A stretch of DNA of 64,000 nucleotides from the NCBI RefSeq assembly GCF_022664465.1, contig NZ_JAKREV010000001.1, positions 620,001 to 684,000 of the forward strand. The letters are read 5' to 3'. Origin of the DNA: Sphingomonas hankookensis. Its GTDB lineage: Bacteria; Pseudomonadota; Alphaproteobacteria; Sphingomonadales; Sphingomonadaceae. Of the stretch, positions 42,851-52,356 are shown in pieces (within the stretch, counting starts at the first letter, position 1; each line of letters starts with the position of its first letter). Position numbers and translations under genes: made by a program. Below the pieces are notes generated by a model, which was not told where the DNA came from, ran no database searches, and was given only the letters and a program-made list of their open reading frames with translations.

Positions 42851-43516
42851 TCACGAAGCTGGTGGGATAATGTTCCTGACCTGCACACTCTCGGGCCTGG
42901 CCGTATCGAGGCTGACCAACGTCAGGTTTCGCTTGCCGAGAAACATCAGCGTCACCGCGCTGCCTCCACCCCTGATCTCCCTCGGCCTGAGCAATTTCAA
43001 TTCGCGACGGATAGCCGCACCATCCTTGCAAAAGCCCGTCCGAGTCTGGTCGTCGCAGGCGAACTCCACTTTGACTTGTTGGTTTAGGACGTTGTCGAAA
43101 CGGATCAGCGCGCCAATTGCCGCAGCGGCGTCGACACGGGAATCCATGTCGACATAGCCCTTCGCCGGACAGGTCGCTGCGTTCGTTACGATGACTTCGC
43201 GTTTCTCTTCCACCGTCAGCAGAATGGCGGCGTCGCTCGCGACCGACGGATCGACCGATGTCTGATACCGAGCCGGCATGAACTGGGCACGCCAACGTCG
43301 ACGCTGGCATCCCCGGGGTAACGCCACCGGTCGCTCGATATAATCGCGCGCAGCTTGGCCCCCGATCGCTGGATGCCACGGCTCAGCATTTTCCACGGCA
43401 ACGATTGGACCGTGGGGCTTATCTTTAAGCACACGCTTGACCGCTTGCGGCAACGACAACTCGACTTCGGCCAACGTCGGTGCGCCAGCCTGCAATGCAA
43501 ATGCCAGCCACAGCAT
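42851..43516 (-). CDS. Hypothetical secreted protein coupled to polA
   Basis: 221 aa, with a signal-like start MLWLAFALQAGAPTLA. It has four cysteines (near RGCQRRRW, NAATCPAKGY, EFACDDQTRTGFC) that could pair in the periplasm. No family recognised. Its ATG overlaps the polA stop as TGATG, so it is read after polA in the same transcript. An odd neighbour for a DNA polymerase; its expression would follow polA. Confidence 0.6.
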   Translation of the reverse strand: MLWLAFALQAGAPTLAEVELSLPQAVKRVLKDKPHGPIVAVENAEPWHPAIGGQAARDYIERPVALPRGCQRRRWRAQFMPARYQTSVDPSVASDAAILLTVEEKREVIVTNAATCPAKGYVDMDSRVDAAAAIGALIRFDNVLNQQVKVEFACDDQTRTGFCKDGAAIRRELKLLRPREIRGGGSAVTLMFLGKRNLTLVSLDTARPESVQVRNIIPPAS

Positions 43517-46275
43517 CAATGCGCCGCGCCCCAGCTCGCCCCCGTGCCGATCTCCACGCCCAACGGCACCGACAGCTGCACCACCGGTTCGGCCGCCGTC
43601 TCCATCACCCGCCGGATCACCGGCGTCGCCGCCTCGACCAGCCCCTCGGGCAGTTCGAACACCAATTCGTCGTGCACCTGCAACAGCATCCGCACCTCGT
43701 GCAGCCCGGCTTCGGCCAGCGCCGGCCCCATCCGCGCCATCGCCCGCTTGATGATGTCGGCGCTCGTCCCCTGGATCGGAGCGTTGATCGCGGCGCGTTC
43801 GGCACCCTGGCGCTCATGCTGCACCTTCGACTGAATGCGCGGGAAATGCGTCTTGCGCCCGAACAGCGTCGTGGTGAACCCGGTCGTCCGCACGCTCTGC
43901 GTCGTCTCGGCGATATAGCGGTTGATGCCGGGGAAGCGGTCGAAATAGCGATCGATCATCGCCTGCGCCTCGTCCGCGCTCACGTCCAGCCGCCCGGCGA
44001 GGCCCCAGCGACTGATGCCGTACAGGATCGCGAAGTTGATCGTCTTGGCCCGCCCACGCGTGTCGCGGTTGACCTCGCCGAACAGCTCCTGCGCGGTGAT
44101 GCTGTGGATGTCGTCGCCGCGTTCGAACGCGTCGCGCAGCTGCGGCACGTCGGCGATATGCGCCGCCAGCCGCAGCTCGATCTGCGAATAATCGGCGGCG
44201 AGGATGACGTTGCCCGGTTCGGCCACGAACGCATCGCGAATCTGCCGCCCGACCTCGGTCCGGATCGGGATGTTCTGCAAATTCGGATCGGTCGACGACA
44301 GCCGCCCGGTCTGCGCGCCGGTCAGGCTGTACGACGTATGCACCCGCCCGGTCGCCGGGTTGATCTGCGCCTGCAACGCATCGGTATAGGTGCTTTTCAG
44401 CTTCGACAGCTGGCGCCAGTCGAGCACCTTCGCCGCGATTACCGCACCCGGCGAATCCTTGTCGGCGGCGATGCGTTCCAGTTCGTTGACGTCGGTCGAA
44501 TAGACGCCGGACTTGCCCTTGCGCCCGCCCTTGATCCCCAGCGTGACGAACAATACGTCGCCCAGCTGTTTCGGTGATCCGATCGTGAACTTGGTGCCCG
44601 CCAGTTCGTGGATCTCGGTTTCCAACGCGGCGATCCGCGCGGAGAAATCCTCCGACAGCTTCGCCAGCACCGCCGCATCGACCTTGATCCCGGCCTGCTC
44701 CATGTCGGCGATCACGCGCACCAATGGCCGGTCGACCATCTCGTACACCTTGGTCGCCTGCTCATACGGCAATCGCGGCTTGAACCGTCGCCACAGCCTG
44801 AGCGTCACATCGGCATCCTCGGCAGCGTAGCGGGTCGCGGTCTTCAGGTCGATCTCGCCGAAGCCGACCTGCTTCTTGCCCGTCCCCACCACATCCTTGT
44901 ACGCGATGCAGCTATGCTGGAGGTGCGTCGCCGCCAGTTCGTCCATGCCGTGTCCGTGCAGCCCGGCGTCGAGCGCGAAGCTCATGACGATCGTATCGTC
45001 ATAGGGCGCGACATCGACGCCGGCGCGCGCCAGCACGATCATGTCGTATTTCAGATTATGCCCGATCTTCAGGACGTCGGGGTCCTCGAACAACGGCTTC
45101 AGCGTCGCCAGCACCGCTTCGCGCGGCAATTGCTCGGGCTTCTCCGCGAACATGTCGGTCCCGCCATGGCCGATCGGAATATAGCAGGCGAGGTTCGGGT
45201 GCAGCGCCATGCTCACCCCGACCAGTTCGGCCCGGGTCGCGTCGAGCCCGGTGGTTTCGGTATCGATCGCGACCCAGCCCTGATGCCGCGCCACCTGTAC
45301 CCAGCGGTCGAGCGCGTCCTGCGTCACTACCGTCTCATACGCGTCATGGTCGCATGACGGTTCGTCGTCCTGCGCCACCGGCGCGGTCGGGCTTTCGACC
45401 GGGGCATCGGCAACCGTGCCGAGCTTGGTCAGCAGCGTGCGGAACCCGTGATGTTCGAGGAAGGCGCGCAGCGGCGCCTCCGGTATCCCCTGCAGTTCCA
45501 GCGCGTCGAGCGGTTCGGGCAGGCCACCATCGCATTTCAGCGTCACCAGCACCTTCGACAGCCGCGCATTACCGGCATGCTCGATCAGATTGTCGCGCAG
45601 CTTGCCCTTCTTCATGTCGGGCGCGGCGGCCAGCACCGCCTCCAGATCGCCATGCTCGTTGATGAGCTTGGCCGCCGTCTTCGGCCCCACCCCCGGCACG
45701 CCCGGCACATTGTCGACGCTGTCGCCCATCAGCGCCAGCACGTCTCCGAGCTTCTCCGGCGTCACGCCGAACTTCTCGACCACATGCTCCGGCCCCAGCG
45801 TCCGGTTGTTCATCGTGTCGAGCATGTCGACCGACGGATCGGTCATCAGTTGCATCAGATCCTTGTCGGAACTGACGATCGTCACCGCCCAGCCCTGCGC
45901 CAGCGCCGCCTGGGTATAGCAGGCGATGATGTCGTCGGCCTCCAGCCCTTCCTCCTCGATGCACGGCAGGCTGAACGCCCGCGTCGCGTCGCGGATCATC
46001 GGGAACTGCGGGACCAAATCCTCGGGCGGCGGCGGCCGGTGCGCCTTATACTGGTCGTACAGGTCGTTGCGGAACGTCTTCGACGACTTGTCGAGGATCA
46101 CCGCCATATGCGTCGGCCCATCGGCCTTATGCAGCGCATCGGCCAGCTTCCACAGCATGGTGGTATAGCCATAGACCGCCCCCACCGGCTCGCCGTGCTT
46201 ATTGGTCAGCGGCGGCAGCCGATGATAGGCGCGAAAGATATAGCCGGAGCCGTCGACGAGATAGAGATGGGGCAT
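43516..46275 (-). CDS. polA: DNA polymerase I
   Basis: A 919-aa repair and Okazaki-fragment polymerase. 5'-nuclease domain at 1-~290 (YLVDGSGYIFRAYH, EADDIIACY, GVPGVGPKTAAKL). 3'-5' exonuclease with intact AIDTETTGLD (about residue 337) and IGHNLKYD. Polymerase domain with LSSTDPNLQNIPIR, ADYSQIELRLAAH, RGRAKTINFAILYG and LQVHDELVFE. The ATG at 46275 (MPHLYLVDGSGY) is chosen over a longer in-frame extension, which has no homologous features. Divergent from chrA. Confidence 0.97.
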   Translation of the reverse strand: MPHLYLVDGSGYIFRAYHRLPPLTNKHGEPVGAVYGYTTMLWKLADALHKADGPTHMAVILDKSSKTFRNDLYDQYKAHRPPPPEDLVPQFPMIRDATRAFSLPCIEEEGLEADDIIACYTQAALAQGWAVTIVSSDKDLMQLMTDPSVDMLDTMNNRTLGPEHVVEKFGVTPEKLGDVLALMGDSVDNVPGVPGVGPKTAAKLINEHGDLEAVLAAAPDMKKGKLRDNLIEHAGNARLSKVLVTLKCDGGLPEPLDALELQGIPEAPLRAFLEHHGFRTLLTKLGTVADAPVESPTAPVAQDDEPSCDHDAYETVVTQDALDRWVQVARHQGWVAIDTETTGLDATRAELVGVSMALHPNLACYIPIGHGGTDMFAEKPEQLPREAVLATLKPLFEDPDVLKIGHNLKYDMIVLARAGVDVAPYDDTIVMSFALDAGLHGHGMDELAATHLQHSCIAYKDVVGTGKKQVGFGEIDLKTATRYAAEDADVTLRLWRRFKPRLPYEQATKVYEMVDRPLVRVIADMEQAGIKVDAAVLAKLSEDFSARIAALETEIHELAGTKFTIGSPKQLGDVLFVTLGIKGGRKGKSGVYSTDVNELERIAADKDSPGAVIAAKVLDWRQLSKLKSTYTDALQAQINPATGRVHTSYSLTGAQTGRLSSTDPNLQNIPIRTEVGRQIRDAFVAEPGNVILAADYSQIELRLAAHIADVPQLRDAFERGDDIHSITAQELFGEVNRDTRGRAKTINFAILYGISRWGLAGRLDVSADEAQAMIDRYFDRFPGINRYIAETTQSVRTTGFTTTLFGRKTHFPRIQSKVQHERQGAERAAINAPIQGTSADIIKRAMARMGPALAEAGLHEVRMLLQVHDELVFELPEGLVEAATPVIRRVMETAAEPVVQLSVPLGVEIGTGASWGAAH

Positions 46276-46452
46276 GGGGGCGGAGATAGCAGCGCAGTGG
46301 GGCGGGCGCGAGGGGGGCCATACTGCCCGCTTGACTTCACGGTGCGTAACAGGCCAGATTTTGCATGCGGGCCGACGCGGACGCCCGTTCAGGCGACCCG
46401 TTGCCCAAGTTCCGCTCCATCGGTCGCCGTTGCGGCCTGTAGGAGCGTACCC
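46276..46452. promoter_or_regulatory. Divergent polA/chrA promoter region
   Basis: 177 bases between divergent starts. A TTGACT at about 46332 could be a -35 for chrA, but the matching -10 is weak (CAGATT). I see no operator-like palindrome. Confidence 0.3.
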
Positions 46453-47631
46453 ATGGATCCTGCCCCGCCCCGTCCCCCCGCCCTGTCGCTGATCGCGCTG
46501 TTCGGAAAATTCCTGCGCTTCGGTTGCCTCGGCTTTGGCGGACCGGTCGCGCAGATCGCGATGCTGCGCCAGACGCTGGTGGAGGAGGAACACTGGATCG
46601 ACCGGGCGCGGTTCAACCGGCTGCTCGCGGTGCTGCAGGCGTTGCCGGGGCCGGAGGCGCATGAACTCTGCGTCCATTTCGGTGTCCTCGCGCGGGGCCG
46701 GATCGGTGGGCTGCTCGCGGGGTTGGGCTTCATGCTGCCGGGCTTCTGCCTGATGCTGCTGGTCGGCTGGCTCTATGTCACCGTCCTGCAGGGAAGCGTC
46801 GCGCTCGGCGGGTTGTTGCTCGGCGTCCAGGTGGCGATCCTCGCGGTGATCCTGCGCGCCGTGGTGCGGATCGGGCAGCATGTCGTGGAGGACCGGTTGC
46901 TAGCCGTCATCACGCTGGCGGCGGCGGGAGCGACGCTCTTCGGGGTTGCGTTCTGGATACCGCTGTTGGTCGGTGGCGGCGTTTATGCCACGAAGGCGCG
47001 GCCATTAGCCGCCTCGGCCATCGGTCTCGTCGGGATCGCCGCCGCGGTTGCCGCTCTCATGGCGGCCACCCCCGTCGCGCCGGTCGCATCGACCGCTCAG
47101 CCGATCACCATCCTTGCCCTTTTCGTCGCCGGACTGAAGGGCGGACTACTGACCTTTGGCGGCGCCTATACCGCCATCCCCTATGTTCGCGCGGATACCG
47201 TCGGTCGCGGGTGGATCGGCGACGCTGCGTTTCTCGACGGGGTCGCCTTTGCCAATGTCATTCCGGCGCCGCTCGTAATCTTCGCGACGTTCATCGGCTT
47301 CGTCGCGGGCGGCCTCGTCGGCGCGCTGGCGATTACCCTCGGCATGTTCCTGCCCGCCTTCGCCTTCTCGCTGCTGTTCTTCGAACGGCTGGAGGGGATC
47401 GTCGACGCACCTTCGCTCCGCCACGCGCTGACCGGGGTCGCGGCGGCGGTCGTCGGGATCATCGTAGCGACCCTTTTGCAGTTGGGCTTGGCCACCGGAG
47501 GACGAATCGATCCGCTGACAGGAGGCGCGTTGTTCGGGGGGGCGCTGGTAATGGCGTGGCGGCTGAAAGGCGGCTGGGTAACGCCGGTGATCGTCGCGGT
47601 CGGAGCCATGCTGGGCTGGGCGCTGTTCTGA
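46453..47631 (+). CDS. chrA: Chromate transporter ChrA (two-domain)
   Basis: A 392-aa long-chain CHR family transporter with two homologous halves. The first starts ALFGKFLRFGCLGFGGPVAQIAML and has the FGGP motif and QALPGPEAHE; the second contains LKGGLLTFGGAYTAIPYVR and FANVIPAPLVIFATFIG. Such proteins export chromate in exchange for protons or sulfate, giving chromate resistance. No chrB or other chr gene is adjacent. AGGAGC precedes the ATG. The substrate is inferred from family. Confidence 0.9.
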   Translation: MDPAPPRPPALSLIALFGKFLRFGCLGFGGPVAQIAMLRQTLVEEEHWIDRARFNRLLAVLQALPGPEAHELCVHFGVLARGRIGGLLAGLGFMLPGFCLMLLVGWLYVTVLQGSVALGGLLLGVQVAILAVILRAVVRIGQHVVEDRLLAVITLAAAGATLFGVAFWIPLLVGGGVYATKARPLAASAIGLVGIAAAVAALMAATPVAPVASTAQPITILALFVAGLKGGLLTFGGAYTAIPYVRADTVGRGWIGDAAFLDGVAFANVIPAPLVIFATFIGFVAGGLVGALAITLGMFLPAFAFSLLFFERLEGIVDAPSLRHALTGVAAAVVGIIVATLLQLGLATGGRIDPLTGGALFGGALVMAWRLKGGWVTPVIVAVGAMLGWALF

Positions 47632-47688
47632 CCCCGGCTTGACGTCTTCGTCGGCGCGAAGAACATTGTGCATTGGGGGACAATATCG

Positions 47689-48183
47689 ATGCGCTACTGG
47701 ATTATGCCGCTTACCGCCGCGCTGGCCGCGGCCACGCCCGCCATGGCGAAAGAACTGAAGGTAGGCCAGCCCGCGCCGCCGATCGAACTGACGCTCGCCG
47801 ACGGGACCAAGACCACGCTCGCCGAGCATCGTGGCGAAGTCGTCGTCGTCAATTTCTGGGCGACATGGTGCGTGCCGTGTCGCGCCGAACTGCCGCTGCT
47901 CGACGCCTATTATCGCAAGATCAGCAAGCATGGCGCCCGCGTCTTCGCCGTCACGACCGAAGGATCGGTGCCGATTTACAAGATGAAGGCGCTGTTCGCC
48001 GCGCTGGCGATCACCCCGGCCAAGGGGATCAAGGGCATTTCGCGCGAAGTACCGGCGGTGCCGACCAACTACATCATCGATCGGCGCGGGGTGGTACGCT
48101 ACGCGAAGGCGGGGGCGATGGAATTGGACGACCTCAATCGTGAGTTGATCCCGTTGTTGAACGAGCGGGTGCCGGCGAGTTGA
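47689..48183 (+). CDS. TlpA-like periplasmic thioredoxin
   Basis: A 164-aa protein: a cleavable signal peptide (LTAALAAATPAMA) and a TlpA/ResA-type thioredoxin fold with VVVNFWATWCVPCRAELPLL (Cys61 and Cys64) and a cis-Pro region VPTNYIIDRRG. Likely a membrane-side thiol reductant for apocytochromes or metal-binding proteins. The ATG at 47689 gives the signal peptide directly; an upstream start would add seven residues. GGGGGA lies upstream. Ends in a terminator shared with typA. Confidence 0.88.
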   Translation: MRYWIMPLTAALAAATPAMAKELKVGQPAPPIELTLADGTKTTLAEHRGEVVVVNFWATWCVPCRAELPLLDAYYRKISKHGARVFAVTTEGSVPIYKMKALFAALAITPAKGIKGISREVPAVPTNYIIDRRGVVRYAKAGAMELDDLNRELIPLLNERVPAS

Positions 48184-48211
48184 TGAGGTAGTGGTCGGGC
48201 TATCACACTTG

Positions 48212-48233
48212 TCACCCCGGACTTGATCCGGGG
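48212..48233. repeat. Single hairpin unit CACCCCGGACTTGATCCGGGGT
   Basis: GTCACCCCGGACTTGATCCG continuing GGGTAACG: one hairpin unit of the type that begins the cluster at 36997, without a partner nearby. It lies between the TlpA-like gene and the shared terminator. Confidence 0.55.
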
Positions 48234-48263
48234 TAACGAGATAATAGGCCTTGTTGGACGGAA

Positions 48264-48299
48264 AACGGCCCCGGAATCGCTTCCGGGGCCGTTCCTTAT
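48264..48299. terminator. Bidirectional terminator
   Basis: AACGGCCCCGGAA-TCGC-TTCCGGGGCCGTT, a perfect 13-bp stem with A and T tracts on either side, between the convergent TlpA-like and typA genes. Confidence 0.85.
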
Positions 48300-48384
48300 T
48301 TTATAGCCCGACGTGGCGAAGCCACGTCGTCGGTCCTCGCCTGCGCAAGGCCGGCCGGGCGAGCCTTGTTCGGCTCGGCCGAGC

Positions 48385-50229
48385 TTACGCTGCGGCCTTT
48401 GCCCGGCTCGCCTTCTTCCGCTCATGCGGGTCCAGGTGGCGCTTGCGCAAACGGATGTTCTTTGGCGTCACCTCAACCATCTCGTCGTCGTCGATGTACG
48501 CAATGGCCTGTTCCAGCGTCATCTTCTTCGGCGGGGTCAGGCGGATCGCGTCGTCCTTGCCGCCCGAGGCGCGGAAGTTGGTCAGTTGCTTCGCCTTCAT
48601 CGGATTGACCTCGAGGTCATCCGTCTTGGCGTTCTCGCCGATGATCATGCCTTCATACAGCGCTTCGCCGTGACCGACGAACAGGATGCCACGCTCTTCG
48701 AGCGGCCCCAGCGCATAGCCCTGCGCTTCGCCGGCGCCGTTCGAGATCAGCACGCCGTTCTTGCGGCCTTCGATCTGGCCCTTGTGCGGACCGTACTTCT
48801 CGAACAGCCGGTTCATGATGCCGGTGCCGCGCGTGTCCGACAGGAACTCGCCGTGATAGCCGATCATGCCGCGCGAGGGTGCCGAGAAGGTGATCCGAGT
48901 CTTGCCACCGCCCGACGGGCGCATGTCGGTCATCTCGGCCTTGCGCAGGTTCATCTTCTCGACGACCGTGCCCGAATATTCCTCGTCCACGTCGATGATG
49001 ACGGTTTCGTACGGCTCGGTCTTCTTGCCGTCCTCGTCCTCGCCGAACAGCACGCGCGGACGCGAAATGCCCAGCTCGAAGCCTTCGCGGCGCATCGTTT
49101 CGATCAGCACGCCCAGCTGCAATTCGCCGCGGCCCGCGACTTCGTAGCTGTCGCGATCGGCCGCTTCGGTCACCTTCACGGCGACGTTCGATTCGGCTTC
49201 GCGGAACAGGCGGTCGCGGATCATGCGCGACGTCACCTTGGTGCCCTCACGCCCCGCCATCGGCGAATCGTTGACGGCGAAACGCATCGACAGCGTAGGC
49301 GGATCGATCGGCTGCGCGTGCAGCGGCTCGGTAACCTGCGGGTCGCAGATCGTGTTCGACACGGTGGCGACGGTCAGGCCGGCCAGCGAGATGATGTCGC
49401 CCGCCTTGGCTTCGTCGACCGGCACGCGGTCGAGGCCGCGGAACGACATGATCTTCGACGCGCGGCCGGTTTCGACGACGTTGCCGTCATTGTCGAGCGC
49501 GTGGATCGGCTGGTTCAGCTTCACCGTGCCCGAATTGACTCGGCCGGTCAGGATACGGCCGAGGAAGTTGTCGCGGTCGAGCAGCGTGACGAGGAAGGTG
49601 AACGGAACGTCCTCCACTTCCACCTTCGGCGCGGGCACGTGCGACACGATCGTCTCGAACATCGGGATCAGCGTGCCTTCGCGCGCGTCCATGTCGGTCG
49701 AGGCATAGCCGTTGCGGCCCGACGCATAGAGCACCGGGAAATCGAGCTGTTCGTCGTTGGCGTCCAGCGACACGAACAGGTCGAACACTTCGTCCAGCAC
49801 TTCCTGGATGCGCGCGTCGCTGCGGTCGACCTTGTTGACCACGACGATCGGCTTCAGGCCCAGCGCCAGCGCCTTGCCGGTCACGAACTTCGTCTGCGGC
49901 ATTGCGCCTTCCGACGAATCGACCAGCAGGACGACGCCGTCGACCATCGACAGGATGCGCTCGACCTCGCCGCCGAAATCGGCGTGGCCCGGCGTGTCGA
50001 CGATGTTGATGCGGATCGATTCATCGCTGCCCGGCGGGGTCCAGTCGACCGAGGTCGGCTTGGCGAGAATGGTGATCCCGCGCTCCTTTTCGAGGTCGTT
50101 CGAATCCATCGCGCGTTCTTCGACGCGCTGGTTGTCGCGGAACGTGCCGGACTGACGGAACAACTGATCGACGAGCGTGGTTTTGCCGTGATCGACGTGG
50201 GCGATGATCGCCACGTTGCGAAGGCTCAT
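48385..50229 (-). CDS. typA: Ribosome-associated GTPase TypA/BipA
   Basis: A 614-aa translational GTPase helping 50S assembly and stress adaptation. G1 AHVDHGKT near the N-terminus, G2 ERGITI, G3 DTPGHADFGGEVER, G4 VVNKVDR, and the TypA-specific C-terminal domain (RTKGQ-like region GPHKGQIEGRKNGVLISN, EALYEGMIIGENAK, TPKNIRLRKRHLD). The ATG at 50229 has AGGA upstream; an in-frame extension of 42 codons is not part of the family. Convergent with the TlpA-like gene. Confidence 0.97.
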   Translation of the reverse strand: MSLRNVAIIAHVDHGKTTLVDQLFRQSGTFRDNQRVEERAMDSNDLEKERGITILAKPTSVDWTPPGSDESIRINIVDTPGHADFGGEVERILSMVDGVVLLVDSSEGAMPQTKFVTGKALALGLKPIVVVNKVDRSDARIQEVLDEVFDLFVSLDANDEQLDFPVLYASGRNGYASTDMDAREGTLIPMFETIVSHVPAPKVEVEDVPFTFLVTLLDRDNFLGRILTGRVNSGTVKLNQPIHALDNDGNVVETGRASKIMSFRGLDRVPVDEAKAGDIISLAGLTVATVSNTICDPQVTEPLHAQPIDPPTLSMRFAVNDSPMAGREGTKVTSRMIRDRLFREAESNVAVKVTEAADRDSYEVAGRGELQLGVLIETMRREGFELGISRPRVLFGEDEDGKKTEPYETVIIDVDEEYSGTVVEKMNLRKAEMTDMRPSGGGKTRITFSAPSRGMIGYHGEFLSDTRGTGIMNRLFEKYGPHKGQIEGRKNGVLISNGAGEAQGYALGPLEERGILFVGHGEALYEGMIIGENAKTDDLEVNPMKAKQLTNFRASGGKDDAIRLTPPKKMTLEQAIAYIDDDEMVEVTPKNIRLRKRHLDPHERKKASRAKAAA

Positions 50230-50349
50230 GCTATTTCCTGGATCATGCGGGAGTGCAGTTGGGCGGGCGCTTAGCGTATTTCCTCGGAAACCGGAAGTCC
50301 CCCCTTTGCTGCGCTGCGGCGGGCCGTGCCACGGCGTACGCCGCTGCCA

Positions 50350-50378
50350 TTGCAACCAAGATGTGTATTATCTAACTA
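50350..50378 (+). promoter_or_regulatory. Candidate promoter of telA-xpaC
   Basis: TTGCAA, 17 bases, TAACTA: a plausible sigma-70-like pair about 58 bases upstream of the telA ATG. Between it and the gene is AACTACCACAGTT, a short inverted repeat (AACT/AGTT) that could bind a regulator. Only moderate match to consensus. Confidence 0.35.
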
Positions 50379-50435
50379 CCACAGTTGTATCGAGGGGCGT
50401 CCGCATGGCATCAAGCGGACGCAAGTGGAGGACAT

Positions 50436-51629
50436 ATGGCAACGCAGACGACCGAAGAGCCAGCGCTGGTGCTGACCCCGCCCGATCCGGTGCCGACCGT
50501 CGCGCCCGCAAAGGCCGCCGGGCTGGTGCCGGTGGACGATACCAAGCGCACCGAACTCCAGCGCCGCGTCGACGACTTCATCGACCAGCTGGTCGCGCAG
50601 GACGCGAACTCGCCCGAATTCGGCAAGCGGGTCGATGCGATCAGCAACCTCGGCGCCCGCGAGATCCGCGAAGCGGCGGGCCAGTCGAACCGTTTCCTCG
50701 ACCGTCCGGTCAAGGCGATGGACCAGGAATCGGGCGTCGGCGCCGACCTGGCGCAACTGCGCCGCACGATCGAGGACCTCGATCCGGGCAAGCAGGGCAA
50801 CTTCCTCGAGCCGAAGAAGCTGTTCGGCATGATCCCGTTCGGCAACAAGGTCCGCGACTATTTCGACGGCTACAAGTCCGCGCAGAGCCACATCGCCTCG
50901 ATCCTGAAACGGCTCCAGTCCGGCAAGGACGAGCTGTTGATGGACAATGCCGCCATCGACACCGAACGCGCCAATCTGTGGACCGCGATGGGTCGCCTCG
51001 AACAGATGATCTATCTGTCGAAGGAAATGGATCAGAAGCTGGAGGACCGTGCCAACGAGCTCGACCACAGCGATCCGGCCAAGGCCAAGGCGATCCGCGA
51101 GACCGCGCTCTTCTATGTCCGCCAGCGGTCGCAGGACCTGCTGACGCAGATGGCGGTGACGGTGCAGGGCTATCTCGCACTCGATCTGGTCAAGAAGAAC
51201 AATGTCGAACTGGTGAAGGGCGTCGACCGCGCCAGCACCACCACCGTCGGCGCGCTGCGCACCGCGGTGACGGTCGCACAGGCGCTGACCAACCAGAAGC
51301 TGGTGCTGGACCAGATCACCGCGCTCAACACCACCACCGCCAACATCATCGATTCGACCGGCAAGCTGCTGCGCAGCCAGACCGCGACGATCCATGAACA
51401 GGCCGCCGCATCGACGATTCCCGTCGAAGTGCTGCAACGCGCGTTCCAGAACGTCTATGACACGATGGACGCGATCGACACCTTCAAGCTGAAGGCCCTC
51501 GATTCGATGAAGACCACTATCGGCACGCTGTCGAACGAGGTCGAGAAGTCGCGCGGCTATATCGCCCGGGCCGAAGGCGCGTCGCAGAATGCGCAGGGTG
51601 GCGAGACGTTCAAGCTGGAGGCGATGTAA
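50436..51629 (+). CDS. telA: Toxic anion resistance protein TelA family
   Basis: A 397-aa soluble, strongly helical protein of the TelA/KlaA family: LGAREIREAAGQSNRFLDRP, LQSGKDELLMDNAAIDTERANLW, DPAKAKAIRETALFYVRQRSQDLLTQMAV and TLSNEVEKSRGYIARAEGA. Members are linked to tellurite, lantibiotic and envelope-stress tolerance, but no biochemical activity is established. GGAGG upstream of ATG 50436. Four bases before xpaC, forming the common telA-xpaC pair; no other tellurite gene (ter, teh) is nearby. Confidence 0.9.
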   Translation: MATQTTEEPALVLTPPDPVPTVAPAKAAGLVPVDDTKRTELQRRVDDFIDQLVAQDANSPEFGKRVDAISNLGAREIREAAGQSNRFLDRPVKAMDQESGVGADLAQLRRTIEDLDPGKQGNFLEPKKLFGMIPFGNKVRDYFDGYKSAQSHIASILKRLQSGKDELLMDNAAIDTERANLWTAMGRLEQMIYLSKEMDQKLEDRANELDHSDPAKAKAIRETALFYVRQRSQDLLTQMAVTVQGYLALDLVKKNNVELVKGVDRASTTTVGALRTAVTVAQALTNQKLVLDQITALNTTTANIIDSTGKLLRSQTATIHEQAAASTIPVEVLQRAFQNVYDTMDAIDTFKLKALDSMKTTIGTLSNEVEKSRGYIARAEGASQNAQGGETFKLEAM

Positions 51630-51633
51630 CGCG

Positions 51634-52332
51634 ATGTCGCGCAGCGACGAGGTCCTCGAACGCGCCAACCTGACGCTGGAGCGCGCCCGCGAACGTCATG
51701 GGCAGGTCGCCCCGCGCGCGCGTCGCCGGCGCGAGGCGGAGGTGCTGCGGCGCCTCGGCCGCATCGCCGCCGCCGACGGCGCGATCATCGTCGCGGCGCT
51801 CATCATCGGCTGGTTCGTGCCGCTGGGCTTGGGGGGCGCGATGGTCGTCATGGCGCTGCTGATCGCCGCCACCGCGCTGTTCGCGTTGCTGCCGGTCACG
51901 CGCGAGGTCGCGGTCGAACAGCTGGTGCAGGCGCCGATCAAGTCGCTACCGTCGCAGACCGAACGCTGGCTGGCGACGCAGCGCCCGGCCCTCCCCGCGC
52001 CCGCGATCACGCTGGCCGATGCGATCGGAGTGAAGCTCGACACGCTGTCGGCGCAGCTCGCGACGCTCCCCGACGACGAACCTGCCGCCGCCGAGGTGCG
52101 CAAGCTGGTCGGCGAACAGCTCCCCGAACTGGTGCGCGGCTATCAGCGGGTCCCCGAGCCGCTCCGCCGCGTCGAACGCAACGGCCGCACGCCCGACCAG
52201 CAACTGGTCGACGGGCTGAAGATCATCGACGACGAGATCGCGTCGATGACCCGCCAACTGGCACAGGGCGACCTCGACAGCCTCGCGACGCGCGAACGGT
52301 TCTTGCAGATCAAGTACCAGGGAGAGGAATAG
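51634..52332 (+). CDS. XpaC-like 5-bromo-4-chloroindolyl phosphate hydrolysis family protein
   Basis: A 232-aa membrane protein: a basic N-terminus (RARRRREAEVLRRLGRIAAAD), two hydrophobic helices (GAIIVAALIIGWFVPLGLGG, MVVMALLIAATALFALLP), then a cytoplasmic helical domain (LQIKYQGEE at the end). Relatives pair with TelA; the family name comes from Bacillus XpaC and does not prove a phosphatase. The ATG is four bases after the telA stop, so co-transcribed. The membrane anchor may hold TelA at the envelope (inference). Confidence 0.8.
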   Translation: MSRSDEVLERANLTLERARERHGQVAPRARRRREAEVLRRLGRIAAADGAIIVAALIIGWFVPLGLGGAMVVMALLIAATALFALLPVTREVAVEQLVQAPIKSLPSQTERWLATQRPALPAPAITLADAIGVKLDTLSAQLATLPDDEPAAAEVRKLVGEQLPELVRGYQRVPEPLRRVERNGRTPDQQLVDGLKIIDDEIASMTRQLAQGDLDSLATRERFLQIKYQGEE

Positions 52333-52356
52333 GCGGATCAATCACGCCTTTACCGG

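Noticed and set aside
50436..52332. A larger tellurite resistance (ter) operon
   Set aside because: Only telA and the xpaC-like gene are there; flanking genes are typA and a small lipoprotein.
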